Assembly: GCA_003213115.1 (NCBI GenBank)
Contig: QCNU01000001.1
Coordinates: 248,001-312,000 of the forward strand
DNA from: Pelagibacteraceae bacterium AG-426-L23
GTDB taxonomy: Bacteria; Pseudomonadota; Alphaproteobacteria; Pelagibacterales; Pelagibacteraceae
Reading direction: 5' to 3'
Length of the DNA stretch: 64,000 bases
Every line of letters starts with the position of its first letter. Position 1 is the stretch's first letter. The position numbers and the translations under genes are program-made. Positions 1 through 8,694 of this stretch are shown here, in pieces. The notes beneath the pieces were generated by a model that was not told the origin of the DNA, ran no database searches, and was given only the letters and a program-made list of their open reading frames with translations.

Positions 1-175
1 CAGTGCTGCTATATCGACTAAATTAATGAAAACATTTGGTGGGGCAAAATTAATTGGCCCCCTTTTAATTGGATTAGGTTTGCCTATTGAGGTAGCTCCC
101 TTAAGATCCTCAACATCTGACATTTTAAATTTAGCATCTGTTGCTGCGTATTCATCTGATGTAATTGATTATTAA
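1..175 (+). CDS. maeB: C-terminal end of a malic enzyme with phosphotransacetylase-like domain (partial)
   Basis: An open frame enters from the left edge (frame begins at base 2) and ends in TAA at 173-175, giving 57 residues. The run GGAKLIGPLLIGLGLPIEVAPL, followed by SDILNLASVAAY, matches the very end of the phosphotransacetylase-like domain that forms the C-terminal half of MaeB-type malic enzymes. Those enzymes decarboxylate malate to pyruvate using NAD(P). A stand-alone phosphate acetyltransferase has a similar ending, so the malic enzyme call rests on family knowledge rather than on the missing N-terminus. It converges on the next gene with only two bases between stop codons. Confidence 0.7.
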   Translation, partial: SAAISTKLMKTFGGAKLIGPLLIGLGLPIEVAPLRSSTSDILNLASVAAYSSDVIDY

Positions 176-177
176 AT

Positions 178-765
178 TTAAATTTTGTTTCTACTCAATT
201 CAGAAACTAAAAAAATAGTTGGTATGACTTTTTCAACATTATAAACTTCTTCTGCTTCTTTAAGAACTTCTTTTTTTTCCTCGTCTGTAAAGGAAATGCC
301 AAAAATATAAACTCTTTTATTGATAGTTTCTAAAGTATAATTCGATGATTTAATTTTTTTATTAAATATCATAGCTGTTCTCAATTGTGTTGTAATTAAA
401 ACATCTTGGGCAGAGCTCTTAAAGTTTGTTTTTCCTTTTATTTCAATAGCGTTATTAACTGATCTCACTCCCTTCGTTTCCCAGGCAAGTTTTGTTATTT
501 TTAGTTTTTCTTCTGGTTCGTCGACTTTTCCAGTAATAAATATTCTTCCATCTAAGACTTCAACCTGTATGCCCAAAAAATATTTTTTATCTGTTAAAGT
601 TAACCTGGCAATTAAATTTTTTTGCATCAATGTATCGTCTATTTGCATACCGACAGTCCTTGGATCAAACGAGATGCTTACACCTCTTCCAAAAGGGCCT
701 GCTTTTGAAGCTTGGCAAGAGTACAAGAACAAAGATAAAATTATTATATTAAGAAATTTTCTCAT
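178..765 (-). CDS. BON-domain outer-membrane lipoprotein (DolP/YraP-like)
   Basis: A 195-residue protein starting with a lipoprotein signal peptide. The lipobox LYSC puts the lipidated cysteine at residue 17. Two BON domains follow, at about residues 47-112 and 122-190, each showing the typical pattern of hydrophobic strands around GKV or FGI turns. BON domains bind phospholipid, and the E. coli relative DolP (YraP) supports outer-membrane integrity. It overlaps the end of rsmI by 17 bases, and an LpoA-like gene lies beyond. The same trio (rsmI, LpoA, DolP) clusters in E. coli, which supports the DolP-like reading, although generic OsmY-type function is possible. Confidence 0.8.
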   Translation of the reverse strand: MRKFLNIIILSLFLYSCQASKAGPFGRGVSISFDPRTVGMQIDDTLMQKNLIARLTLTDKKYFLGIQVEVLDGRIFITGKVDEPEEKLKITKLAWETKGVRSVNNAIEIKGKTNFKSSAQDVLITTQLRTAMIFNKKIKSSNYTLETINKRVYIFGISFTDEEKKEVLKEAEEVYNVEKVIPTIFLVSELSRNKI

Positions 766-1591
766 TTTTTATATCTAAACAAATTTTATAAACTAACCTC
801 TTATTCACCTTTTCCTTTTCGGATATAATTTTAACAACATCTTTTAAGCTATTTTTTTTTAAAAGTTTAATAGCTAGTCCTTTAATTTTAGAATCATTTG
901 CTAAAGTTTTAGTTTTATTATTTTTTTTAGAAATTACAACTGTTAACTCCCCTTTCAAGGGTGAATTAAAAAGTTGGATTGAATCCACATTATCTCTATA
1001 AAAAGTCTCATGAATTTTAGTAATTTCTCTCGCTATTAGAATTTCTCTAGAAGAAAAGTATTTTTTAAAAAAATTTAAATAATAATTAATTTTTACTCCT
1101 GGAATAAAAAATATAATGGAGAAAGAAGAATCCTTTAAGTTTGAAAGTTCGTTATTTAATTCTTTTTCTTTTTTCGGTAAAAAACCATAAAAAATAAATT
1201 TATCATCAAAACCAGATATACTCATAGAGGCGGTGATTGAAGAAGGTCCTGGAACTGGGTGTATATTTATTTGATCTTTTATACATTCTTTAACTAAAAG
1301 CTTTCCGGGATCAGATAATAAAGGTGTGCCAGCATCAGATATTAATGACAAAATTTTGCCTTCATTTAAATATTTCATAATTTTGTTTAGCTCTTTTTTT
1401 TCGTTAAATTTATGATAAGGGAAAAGTTTTTTTTTAATTTTATAATGATTTAACAATTTTAATGATCTTCTTGTATCTTCACACAATATAATGTCTGATT
1501 TTTTTAATATATCTAATGATCTTAATGTTATATCATCGAGATTCCCTATTGGAGTAGAAACAATGTATAGACCTGGTAAAAAAGAATTCAT
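749..1591 (-). CDS. rsmI: 16S rRNA 2'-O-methyltransferase RsmI
   Basis: A 280-residue SAM-dependent methyltransferase of the tetrapyrrole-methylase fold. RsmI methylates the ribose of C1402 in 16S rRNA, near the ribosomal P site. Family motifs are present: LYIVSTPIGNLDD at about residues 8-20, EDTRRS near 38-43, LISDAGTPLLSDPG near 83-96 and HPVPGPSS near 112. Length is normal for the family. The start is supported by the conserved N-terminus. Its start codon lies only three bases from the divergent start of the LpoA-like gene, so each gene's upstream signals must lie inside the other's coding sequence. Confidence 0.95.
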   Translation of the reverse strand: MNSFLPGLYIVSTPIGNLDDITLRSLDILKKSDIILCEDTRRSLKLLNHYKIKKKLFPYHKFNEKKELNKIMKYLNEGKILSLISDAGTPLLSDPGKLLVKECIKDQINIHPVPGPSSITASMSISGFDDKFIFYGFLPKKEKELNNELSNLKDSSFSIIFFIPGVKINYYLNFFKKYFSSREILIAREITKIHETFYRDNVDSIQLFNSPLKGELTVVISKKNNKTKTLANDSKIKGLAIKLLKKNSLKDVVKIISEKEKVNKRLVYKICLDIKNEKIS

Positions 1592-1594
1592 TTT

Positions 1595-2749
1595 ATGATT
1601 AAACCAATCATTGCAATATTATTCTATATATCAATTTTTTTTAATAGCAATTTAATGTGTGATGAAAATACTAAAGAACTTAAAATTGGTTTATTGGCTC
1701 CTTTTTCAGGTATTTATAAAAACCTTGGTGACTCATTATTGCTTTCAACACAACTAGCATTAAATGAATTGAACAATAAAAAGATAATAATTATTCCAAG
1801 AGACTCAGGCTCAAATGACAAAGAAAAACTCAATACTGCAATACAAGAAATAATTAGTTCAGGCGCAAAAATAATTATTGGACCACCTGACTCTCAGGAT
1901 TTTGAGGAAATTAAAAAATATAAAGATACAATCTTTATTTCTTTGTCAAATAAAGAGTCCAAAATTGAAAACAACATTATAAGTATTGGAATAAGTTTAG
2001 AGTCCCAAATGAGAACGATCGAAGATTTTATTATAAAACAGAAAAAGAAAAAAACTGTAATAATGTATCCAAAAAATGAATACACTAAGTTTATCGACGA
2101 AAGAATAAAGTCAACAAAACTTAAAAATTACAAAATATTCAAATATAATCCTGATCCAAAAGTTTTGACCGGTGAAATAGAAAAATTAACTAATTATACA
2201 CAAAGAAAACGTAACTTGAGCACAAGAATCGAAATTTTAGAAGACAAAGATGATGAGGCATCAAAAAGAGAACTATCTAGATTAGAACAAAAATACACTC
2301 TAGGTAAAGTAAACTTTGACTCAGTTATTATTATTGATTTTGGTAATAGTTTAAAAAGTGTTTTGGCCTCGCTTGTTTTTGCTGATGTTAATGAAGAGGA
2401 TGTTTTGTTTACTACAGTAAATCAATGGTTTGATGAAAGTATATTCTATGAAAATTCAGTAAAAAGTTTGTACTACCCTTCAATAAATTTTGATAATTTT
2501 AAAAAACACAATAATAAGTATTATAAAACTTTTCAATTATACCCAAATGAAATTACGATTCTCGCATACGATGCTTTGGGTTTAATTTATTATGTTTGGA
2601 ATAAAAATAAAGGAATTAACTCTATTAATGACTTTTTTTTGAAAGAAAAAATAAAAGGTAAAATCGGAAACTTCAATTTTAACGATAAAAAAGTTACTCA
2701 AGAACTTAAAATTTACAAGGCAGAAAACAAAAAATTTAAAGAATTTTAA
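1595..2749 (+). CDS. LpoA/LppC-like periplasmic binding-fold protein (penicillin-binding protein activator)
   Basis: A 384-residue exported protein with a hydrophobic signal peptide (residues 1-21). The following LKIGLLAPFSGIYKNLGDSL is the opening of a type-1 periplasmic binding fold (Leu/Ile/Val-binding class). Next to rsmI, this fold is characteristically LppC/LpoA, an outer-membrane activator of penicillin-binding protein 1A. A cysteine at residue 22 (NLMC) might be a lipidation site, but the lipobox is poor. A KRNLSTRIEILEDKDDEASKRE stretch near residue 205 is highly charged and may form a helix inserted in the fold. A branched-chain amino-acid binding protein is the alternative. Its last 14 bases overlap rdgB, which converges. 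Confidence 0.7.
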   Translation: MIKPIIAILFYISIFFNSNLMCDENTKELKIGLLAPFSGIYKNLGDSLLLSTQLALNELNNKKIIIIPRDSGSNDKEKLNTAIQEIISSGAKIIIGPPDSQDFEEIKKYKDTIFISLSNKESKIENNIISIGISLESQMRTIEDFIIKQKKKKTVIMYPKNEYTKFIDERIKSTKLKNYKIFKYNPDPKVLTGEIEKLTNYTQRKRNLSTRIEILEDKDDEASKRELSRLEQKYTLGKVNFDSVIIIDFGNSLKSVLASLVFADVNEEDVLFTTVNQWFDESIFYENSVKSLYYPSINFDNFKKHNNKYYKTFQLYPNEITILAYDALGLIYYVWNKNKGINSINDFFLKEKIKGKIGNFNFNDKKVTQELKIYKAENKKFKEF

Positions 2750-3341
2750 CTTTTCTTTTAAGCTTTCTATAAGCTAAAAATCTATGATCTATATTAATCT
2801 TTTTTTTTTTATTCATTTGTCCAAAAGAGATTTTGTATTTTTTTGGTATAAAAATAGAGTCAAAACCAAAGCCCTTGGTTCCTAAAATTTTTGTTGCAAT
2901 CTTCCCATAAACTACTCCTGTTGTGCTTACAGAATTTTTGTTCGGTTCTTTAAAAGTTAAACTGCAAACAAATTTTGCTTTGTAATTTTTATTTTTTTTA
3001 TTTTTATTTACTTTTTTAACTAGAAAAATAATTTTTTTCATTGCTTTTCTAAAACCTCCGTATTTTTTTGCCCACCGTGCCGATAGAACTCCAGGCTTTC
3101 CTTTTAAGCAGTTAACACACAATCCTGAGTCATCAGATATTGATGTAATTTTTGAGATTTTAGAAAAATAATTAGCTTTGATTTTCGAGTTTGCTAAAAA
3201 GCTTTTACCACTTTCTTTAGGACTTTTAATCTTGAGTTTTGAAGGAGATATTTTCTTTAATCTTTTAGGTAGTAAATAGCTCAGTTCCTTAAATTTACCT
3301 TTATTGTTTGTGCCTATTAAAATAATCTTATTTTTTTTCAC
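2736..3341 (-). CDS. rdgB: XTP/dITP diphosphatase (non-canonical purine NTP pyrophosphatase)
   Basis: A 201-residue HAM1/RdgB enzyme that hydrolyses ITP, dITP and XTP to monophosphates, keeping deaminated purines out of nucleic acids. The substrate and metal motifs are visible: NNKGKFKEL at residues 12-20, SISDDSGL with the catalytic Asp at 70-71, KPGVLSARW at 82-90 and GFGFDSIF near 160. The usual GFGYDP reads GFGFDS here. The C-terminal INIDHR supplies the conserved His-Arg. The protein is very lysine-rich, as are its neighbours. In alphaproteobacteria rdgB often lies beside heat-shock genes such as grpE, as it does here. Confidence 0.93.
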   Translation of the reverse strand: MKKNKIILIGTNNKGKFKELSYLLPKRLKKISPSKLKIKSPKESGKSFLANSKIKANYFSKISKITSISDDSGLCVNCLKGKPGVLSARWAKKYGGFRKAMKKIIFLVKKVNKNKKNKNYKAKFVCSLTFKEPNKNSVSTTGVVYGKIATKILGTKGFGFDSIFIPKKYKISFGQMNKKKKINIDHRFLAYRKLKRKVKIL

Positions 3342-3382
3342 TTTTATCTAGTATTTAATTTTTTTATTCCTATATAGCAATA

Positions 3383-3937
3383 ATGGAAAACAAGAACGAC
3401 AAAAAACCTGATAAGAATAAGGATAATAGTGAAAAAAAAGACTTATCATTAGAGGAAAAGTTAAAAGAAAATGAAGACAAGCTTTTAAGAACACTCGCTG
3501 AATTAGAAAATCAAAGAAGAAGGTCTGAAAAAGAAATTAAAGAGGCTTTCGAGTTTGGAGGCTTCAATTTTGCTAAAGAGACTTTGGCGCTTTTAGACAA
3601 TTTACAACGTGCGCAAATTTCAATTAAAAACGACCAAAAATTAAAAGATAACAAAGATTTAGATAAGTTTTTAAAAAATATTGATGTCATTGAAAAAGAC
3701 CTTGTAAAGATATTTGAGAGGAACAACATCAAAAAGATAAACTGTCTTAAAGAAAAATTTGATCCCAATTCACATCAAGCTATGCTTGAGGTTGTTGATG
3801 AGTCTGTTGAACCAGGAACTGTGGTTCAGGAAATACAACCAGGATACATGTTTGGTGACAGGCTATTAAGGCCCTCTCTAGTTGGTATATCTAAAAAAAA
3901 TGAGGCAGATAATAAGGAAAAAGACATAAAAAAATAG
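3383..3937 (+). CDS. grpE: DnaK nucleotide exchange factor GrpE
   Basis: A 184-residue co-chaperone that releases ADP from DnaK. The first 25 residues are charged and probably disordered. A long coiled-coil helix follows (about 25-110), then the beta-sheet head that contacts DnaK (about 115-172), ending with GYMFGDRLLRPSLVGIS. HQAMLEV near residue 130 is the family signature. A lysine-rich tail closes the protein. It directly precedes dnaK and dnaJ on the same strand, forming a standard Hsp70 chaperone unit. Confidence 0.96.
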   Translation: MENKNDKKPDKNKDNSEKKDLSLEEKLKENEDKLLRTLAELENQRRRSEKEIKEAFEFGGFNFAKETLALLDNLQRAQISIKNDQKLKDNKDLDKFLKNIDVIEKDLVKIFERNNIKKINCLKEKFDPNSHQAMLEVVDESVEPGTVVQEIQPGYMFGDRLLRPSLVGISKKNEADNKEKDIKK

Positions 3938-3947
3938 AATATCATGA

Positions 3948-3975
3948 CTTGTAGAATTGAAAAAAACACCCATAT
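3948..3975 (+). promoter_or_regulatory. Candidate sigma-32 (RpoH) heat-shock promoter of dnaK
   Basis: CTTGTAG (3948-3954) and CCCATAT (3969-3975) are separated by 14 bases. This resembles the RpoH consensus CTTGAAA-N(13-15)-CCCATNT in sequence and spacing. The element sits in the 64-base grpE-dnaK gap, 26 bases before the dnaK start, with an AAGGA ribosome site between. A housekeeping promoter reading of the same bases (TTGTAG with CATATA) cannot be excluded. Confidence 0.55.
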
Positions 3976-4001
3976 AAGAGCTAAATAAAGGAAAACGTAT
4001 T

Positions 4002-5930
4002 ATGAGTAGAGTAATTGGAATAGATCTTGGAACAACTAATTCTTGTGTGGCCATCATGGATGGTTCGCAGGCTAAAGTATTAGAAAATACTGAAGGCGCT
4101 AGAACAACACCTTCGGTAGTAGCTTTTTTAGATAATGAGGAAAAGTTAGTTGGTCAACCTGCAAAAAGACAAGCTGTAACAAATCCAGAAAATACTATTT
4201 TTGCAGCAAAAAGATTAATTGGAAGAGTTTTTGATGACAATTCTGTACAAAAGGATGTTGAAAAAGTTCCTTTTAAAATAATTAAATCTGATAAAGGAGA
4301 GGCCTGGGTAGAAGGTAAAGGCAAAAAATACTCACCAGCTCAAATCTCAGCTTTTGTTTTACAAAAAATGAGAGAAACTGCTGAAAAATATTTAGGTCAA
4401 TCTGTTACAAAGGCAGTTATAACTGTACCAGCTTATTTTAATGATGCTCAAAGGCAAGCAACAAAAGATGCAGGTAAAATTGCTGGACTAGAAGTTTTAA
4501 GAATTATAAATGAACCTACCGCTGCATCTTTGGCTTATGGACTAGACAAAAAAGGTGGAAAGAAAATTGCAGTATACGACTTGGGTGGAGGTACTTTTGA
4601 TGTATCTATTTTAGAAATAGGTGACGGTGTATTTGAGGTTAAATCAACCAATGGAGATACTTTTTTAGGTGGTGAAGATTTTGATGATGAAATTGTTAAT
4701 TATTTAATTTCTGAATTCAAGAAAGATAATGGAATAAATCTTAAAGGTGACAAACTTGCTTTACAAAGATTAAAAGAAGCAGCAGAAAAAGCTAAAATAG
4801 AATTATCTTCTGCAACACAGACTGAGATAAATTTACCTTTCTTAACTGCTGATAAAACTGGTCCTAAACATTTAAATTTAAAATTTACTAGAGCTAAGTT
4901 AGAAGCATTGGTAGAAAGTTTAATAGAAAAAACACTAGCTCCATGTAAAACAGCACTTAAAGACTCTGGTTTTTCTGCTGCAGAAATAAATGAGGTAGTT
5001 TTAGTTGGTGGAATGACAAGAATGCCTAAAATAATTGAGACAGTAAAAAACTTTTTTGGAAAAGAACCTAATAAAAGTGTAAACCCAGATGAAGTTGTAG
5101 CAATGGGGGCTGCTATTCAAGCAGGAGTACTTCAAGGTGATGTAAAAGATGTATTATTATTAGATGTTACGCCACTATCACTGGGTATTGAAACTTTGGG
5201 GGGTGTTTCTACAAAACTTATAGAAAAAAATACAACAATACCTACAAAAAAAAGTCAGGTATTTTCAACTGCTGAAGATAACCAGCCTGCTGTTTCTATA
5301 AGAGTTCTTCAAGGTGAAAGAGAAATGGCAGCAGATAATAAAATTTTAGGTAACTTTGAATTAGTTGGAATTCCTAATGCACCCAGAGGTGTTCCTCAAA
5401 TAGAGGTTACTTTCGATATTGATGCTAACGGAATAGTTAATGTTTCTGCAAAAGATAAAGGAACTGGTAAAGAGCAAAAAATTCAAATCCAAGCGTCAGG
5501 TGGCTTATCTGAGGAAGAAATAAGCAAAATGGTTAAAGAAGCTGAGGCAAATAAAGATGCAGATAAAAAGAAAAGAGAAACTGTGGATGTAAGAAACCAG
5601 GCAGATAGTATTATCCATACAACAGAGAAAAGCCTTAAAGAACACGGCGATAAAATTACGTCTGAAGAGAAAAAGGCAATTGAAACAGCCATGTCCGACT
5701 TAAGAAATGCTTTAAAAGGTACTGACACTGAAGAAGTTAAAAAGAAAACTCAAGGTTTGATACAAGCTTCAATGAAATTAGGTGAGGCAGTTTACAAGAG
5801 CCAACAAAAACCTGGTGGAAAGTCTGATAATAAAAAAACCGATAAAGAGAATAAAGAGGATAAAGAGAAAGACAACGTTGTTGATGCAGAAGTAGTTGAC
5901 GGCAAAGAAGACAAAGAAAAAAGAGCCTAA
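4002..5930 (+). CDS. dnaK: Hsp70 chaperone DnaK
   Basis: A 642-residue Hsp70. The ATPase domain opens with [14 protein letters not shown] (5-18) and contains the phosphate-binding [13 protein letters not shown] near residue 190. The interdomain linker and substrate-binding domain begin at [16 protein letters not shown] near 388-402. A helical lid and a charged, flexible tail ([15 protein letters not shown]) follow, then VVDAEVVDG, a recognisable DnaK ending extended by a few residues. It acts with GrpE and DnaJ in cytoplasmic protein folding. The start is fixed by the conserved N-terminus and an AAGGA ribosome site ten bases upstream. Confidence 0.98.
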   Translation: MSRVIGIDLGTTNSCVAIMDGSQAKVLENTEGARTTPSVVAFLDNEEKLVGQPAKRQAVTNPENTIFAAKRLIGRVFDDNSVQKDVEKVPFKIIKSDKGEAWVEGKGKKYSPAQISAFVLQKMRETAEKYLGQSVTKAVITVPAYFNDAQRQATKDAGKIAGLEVLRIINEPTAASLAYGLDKKGGKKIAVYDLGGGTFDVSILEIGDGVFEVKSTNGDTFLGGEDFDDEIVNYLISEFKKDNGINLKGDKLALQRLKEAAEKAKIELSSATQTEINLPFLTADKTGPKHLNLKFTRAKLEALVESLIEKTLAPCKTALKDSGFSAAEINEVVLVGGMTRMPKIIETVKNFFGKEPNKSVNPDEVVAMGAAIQAGVLQGDVKDVLLLDVTPLSLGIETLGGVSTKLIEKNTTIPTKKSQVFSTAEDNQPAVSIRVLQGEREMAADNKILGNFELVGIPNAPRGVPQIEVTFDIDANGIVNVSAKDKGTGKEQKIQIQASGGLSEEEISKMVKEAEANKDADKKKRETVDVRNQADSIIHTTEKSLKEHGDKITSEEKKAIETAMSDLRNALKGTDTEEVKKKTQGLIQASMKLGEAVYKSQQKPGGKSDNKKTDKENKEDKEKDNVVDAEVVDGKEDKEKRA

Positions 5931-5957
5931 GACCAATTAGTAAGGACAAACCTTTTT

Positions 5958-7094
5958 ATGGCTAAAAGAGATTATTACGATGTCTTAGGCGTAGCTAAAT
6001 CATCTAATAAAGAGGAAATCAAAAAAGCTTACAGAAAATTAGCTCTCAAATATCATCCTGATAAGAATAAAGGTGATAAAGGTGCTGAGGAAAAGTTTAA
6101 AGAGGCGAGCGAAGCCTATCATGTGCTGTCCGATGAAAAAAGAAAAGCAAATTATGATCAGTTTGGACATGCGGCTTTTCAAGGTGCAGGAGGACAAGGA
6201 GGTTTTAGCAATTTTGATTTTTCATCATCTTTTTCTGATATTTTTGAAGATGTATTTGGAGATTTTGGAGATTTTGGTTTTGGAAGACAGTCTAGAAGAG
6301 GAAAATCAAGAAATAGGGGTAACGATTTAAGATACGATATATCAATAAATTTAAATGATGCATTTATAGGAACAGAAAAAAAAATAAATTATACAACTTA
6401 TAAAAAATGCAAAACATGTTCAGGAAGTGGCGCTAAGCCGGGGTCAAAACCTTCTGCGTGTGGTTATTGTGGAGGTCAAGGTAGAGTTAGATCTAGTCAG
6501 GGCTTCTTCACTATACAGCAAACCTGTCCTGAGTGTGGTGGCGAGGGACAAAAAATTACAAATCCTTGTGGTAATTGCAGTGGTATGGGAAAACAACAGT
6601 CTAACGAATTTGTTGCTGTAAAAATTCCTCAAGGTGTCGATGATGGAACAAGAATTAGATTAGCAGGAAAAGGTGAGGCAGGAAGCAAAGGAGGGTCTAA
6701 TGGAGATTTATATTTGTTTATTTCAGTTGAACCACATAGTATTTTTAAAAGATCTGAGGAAAATCTATATTATGAGTTACCAATTTCGTTCACAGATGCA
6801 GCCTTAGGATCTACTGTTGAGGTACCTTCTATTGATGGTAAAAAAACAAAAATTAAAATTCCATCAGGAACTCAAAGTGGAAAACAATTAAGACTTAAAG
6901 GAAAAGGCATGCCTATACTTAAAAGAAATGTATATGGAGATTTATATATAAGAATTGTAACTGAGGTACCAACTTCATTAACTAAAAGACAAAAAGAGTT
7001 ACTTTCAGAATTTAAAACATTAGAAGATACTAAATCAAACCCCTTAATTAAAAGCTTTTTTGAAAAAGCTAAAAAATTTTGGAATAAGTCATAA
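5958..7094 (+). CDS. dnaJ: Hsp40 co-chaperone DnaJ
   Basis: A 378-residue type I DnaJ. The J domain (1-70) carries the HPD motif in KYHPDKNKG, which stimulates DnaK ATPase. A Gly/Phe-rich segment spans about 75-125. Four zinc-binding CxxCxGxG repeats follow at about 147-215 ([32 protein letters not shown]). Two C-terminal substrate-binding beta domains complete the protein. It lies 27 bases after dnaK and is probably co-transcribed with it. Confidence 0.98.
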   Translation: MAKRDYYDVLGVAKSSNKEEIKKAYRKLALKYHPDKNKGDKGAEEKFKEASEAYHVLSDEKRKANYDQFGHAAFQGAGGQGGFSNFDFSSSFSDIFEDVFGDFGDFGFGRQSRRGKSRNRGNDLRYDISINLNDAFIGTEKKINYTTYKKCKTCSGSGAKPGSKPSACGYCGGQGRVRSSQGFFTIQQTCPECGGEGQKITNPCGNCSGMGKQQSNEFVAVKIPQGVDDGTRIRLAGKGEAGSKGGSNGDLYLFISVEPHSIFKRSEENLYYELPISFTDAALGSTVEVPSIDGKKTKIKIPSGTQSGKQLRLKGKGMPILKRNVYGDLYIRIVTEVPTSLTKRQKELLSEFKTLEDTKSNPLIKSFFEKAKKFWNKS

Positions 7095-7099
7095 ATTAA

Positions 7100-7267
7100 A
7101 TGGAATTTCATCAGATAATATCTGCAATTTTTTTAATTGCAGTTTTGGCGTTGGTGTTACCTGGTTTTTTAGCTACAAATTATAAGGTAAAACAGTTTTT
7201 AAATAATTTATCAATCTGGGCTATAATTGTGCTTATTATTATTGTAATTATTTACTTAATTAAATAA
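7100..7267 (+). CDS. Small two-helix membrane protein of unknown function (55 aa)
   Basis: A short frame from ATG at 7100 to TAA at 7265-7267 encodes 55 residues. There are two hydrophobic helices (about 6-24 and 39-54) joined by a short polar loop (TNYKVKQFLNN). The stop codon overlaps the dapB ATG by one base (TAATG), the arrangement expected for translational coupling. It also follows dnaJ by only five bases, so it fills the gap exactly. I do not recognise a family. The frame, spacing and coupling support a real gene, but composition alone could produce a hydrophobic frame in AT-rich DNA. Confidence 0.6.
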   Translation: MEFHQIISAIFLIAVLALVLPGFLATNYKVKQFLNNLSIWAIIVLIIIVIIYLIK

Positions 7268-8040
7268 TGAAAAAAATCAATTTAACTATTATTGGATGTG
7301 AAGGCAGAATGGGTAAACAGCTCATCAGGTCTGCTAAAATAAATAAGAATTTTAAATTAGTGTCTTTAACAGAGAGTAGAAAAATTAATAAAAAGATTAG
7401 CGGAATAAAACCTGAACTAAATACAAGCCACGCTTTTAAAAGAACAAATGTTATAATAGATTTTACTGTTCCAAAATGTACTTTGGAAGTTTTAAAATTT
7501 GCAGTAAAACATAAAAAAAGAGTTGTTATCGGTACAACTGGCTTTACTAAAAAACAAGAAAAAATTATTAAAAATTACTCAAAAAAAATTCCTATTTTAA
7601 AAGCCGGGAATATGAGTTTAGGAGTAAATCTATTAATGTATTTAACTGAAATAGCATCAAAATCGTTAGGAAAAAAATTTTTAAGTAAAGTCTACGAAGT
7701 TCATCATAAACATAAGAAAGATTATCCTTCTGGGACTGCTTTAATGCTTGGAAAAGGAATAGCTGTTGGAAAAAATAAAAATTTTAATAATTTAATTGGT
7801 AAAAAATTTTTAAATAAAAAGACTTTTCCTTATGGTAAGAGAATAAACTTTAACTCGATTAGAAAAGGAGAAGTTGTTGGAGAACATGAAGTTAGGTTTT
7901 CTAGTGGCAAAGAAATTGTAACTTTAAATCACGAGTCTTTCGATCGCGCTTTATATTCCGAAGGAGCTTTGGCTGCAGCTAAGTGGATAATGAGTAAAAG
8001 GCCAGGTCTTTACTCGATGAGAAATCTTTTAAACTTTTAA
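7267..8040 (+). CDS. dapB: 4-hydroxy-tetrahydrodipicolinate reductase
   Basis: A 257-residue NAD(P)H-dependent reductase of the diaminopimelate/lysine pathway, supplying both lysine and peptidoglycan. The Rossmann motif IIGCEGRMGKQL occupies residues 7-18. FTVP and GTTGFTKKQ follow, then the catalytic and substrate loop EVHHKHKKDYPSGTAL. HEV and ALAAAKWIM near the C-terminus are also typical. It overlaps the small membrane gene by one base and abuts nth without a gap. Confidence 0.95.
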   Translation: MKKINLTIIGCEGRMGKQLIRSAKINKNFKLVSLTESRKINKKISGIKPELNTSHAFKRTNVIIDFTVPKCTLEVLKFAVKHKKRVVIGTTGFTKKQEKIIKNYSKKIPILKAGNMSLGVNLLMYLTEIASKSLGKKFLSKVYEVHHKHKKDYPSGTALMLGKGIAVGKNKNFNNLIGKKFLNKKTFPYGKRINFNSIRKGEVVGEHEVRFSSGKEIVTLNHESFDRALYSEGALAAAKWIMSKRPGLYSMRNLLNF

Positions 8041-8694
8041 GTGAACAACCAAAAAAAATCCAAGATTATTTTAAGAGTCTTAAATAAAACTTATCCAAAA
8101 GTTCCAGTACCTTTGAATTATAAAAATACATTTACTCTTTTAGTTTCTGTTTTACTTTCAGCTCAATGTACTGATGTTAATGTAAACAATGTAACAAAAA
8201 ATATTTATCCAAAATACAATCGTCCTCATCATTTCGTAAAATTGGGAAGAAGGAAGATAGAAAAATTAATAAAAAGTATTGGTATTTTTAGAGTAAAAGC
8301 TAAAAGTATTTTTTATTTGTCTAAAACTTTAGTTGAAAAGTATAAAGGTAAAGTTCCAAGATCTTTTGAAGAGCTTGAGCAACTTCCTGGTGTAGGACAT
8401 AAAACGGCTAGCGTAGTAATGTCTCAAGGATTTGGATACCCTGCTTTTCCAGTCGATACTCACATTCATAGGCTTGCTCAAAGATGGGGCTTAACCAACG
8501 GCAAAAATGTTGTGCAGACTGAAAAAGATCTTAAAAAGATTTTTCCTAAAAAATGCTGGAATAAACTTCATTTACAAATAATTTGGTATGGAAGAGAATA
8601 TTGTAAAGCAAGAGATTGTTTCGGTATAACTTGTAAAATTTGTAAAAGCTGTTATCCCAATAGAAAAAAAGCAATTAAAACAAAAAAAGCTTAA
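8041..8694 (+). CDS. nth: Endonuclease III (DNA glycosylase/AP lyase)
   Basis: A 217-residue base-excision repair enzyme that removes oxidised pyrimidines and cleaves the abasic site. The helix-hairpin-helix LPGVGHKTASVV carries the catalytic Lys, and FPVDTHIHRLAQRWG carries the catalytic Asp. Five cysteines near the C-terminus (within positions 8602-8652) should hold the 4Fe-4S cluster, but their spacing is C-x4-C-x4-C-x2-C-x2-C rather than the classic C-x6-C-x2-C-x5-C. Translation starts with GTG directly after the dapB stop, without spacing. No better start is visible. Confidence 0.93.
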   Translation: MNNQKKSKIILRVLNKTYPKVPVPLNYKNTFTLLVSVLLSAQCTDVNVNNVTKNIYPKYNRPHHFVKLGRRKIEKLIKSIGIFRVKAKSIFYLSKTLVEKYKGKVPRSFEELEQLPGVGHKTASVVMSQGFGYPAFPVDTHIHRLAQRWGLTNGKNVVQTEKDLKKIFPKKCWNKLHLQIIWYGREYCKARDCFGITCKICKSCYPNRKKAIKTKKA

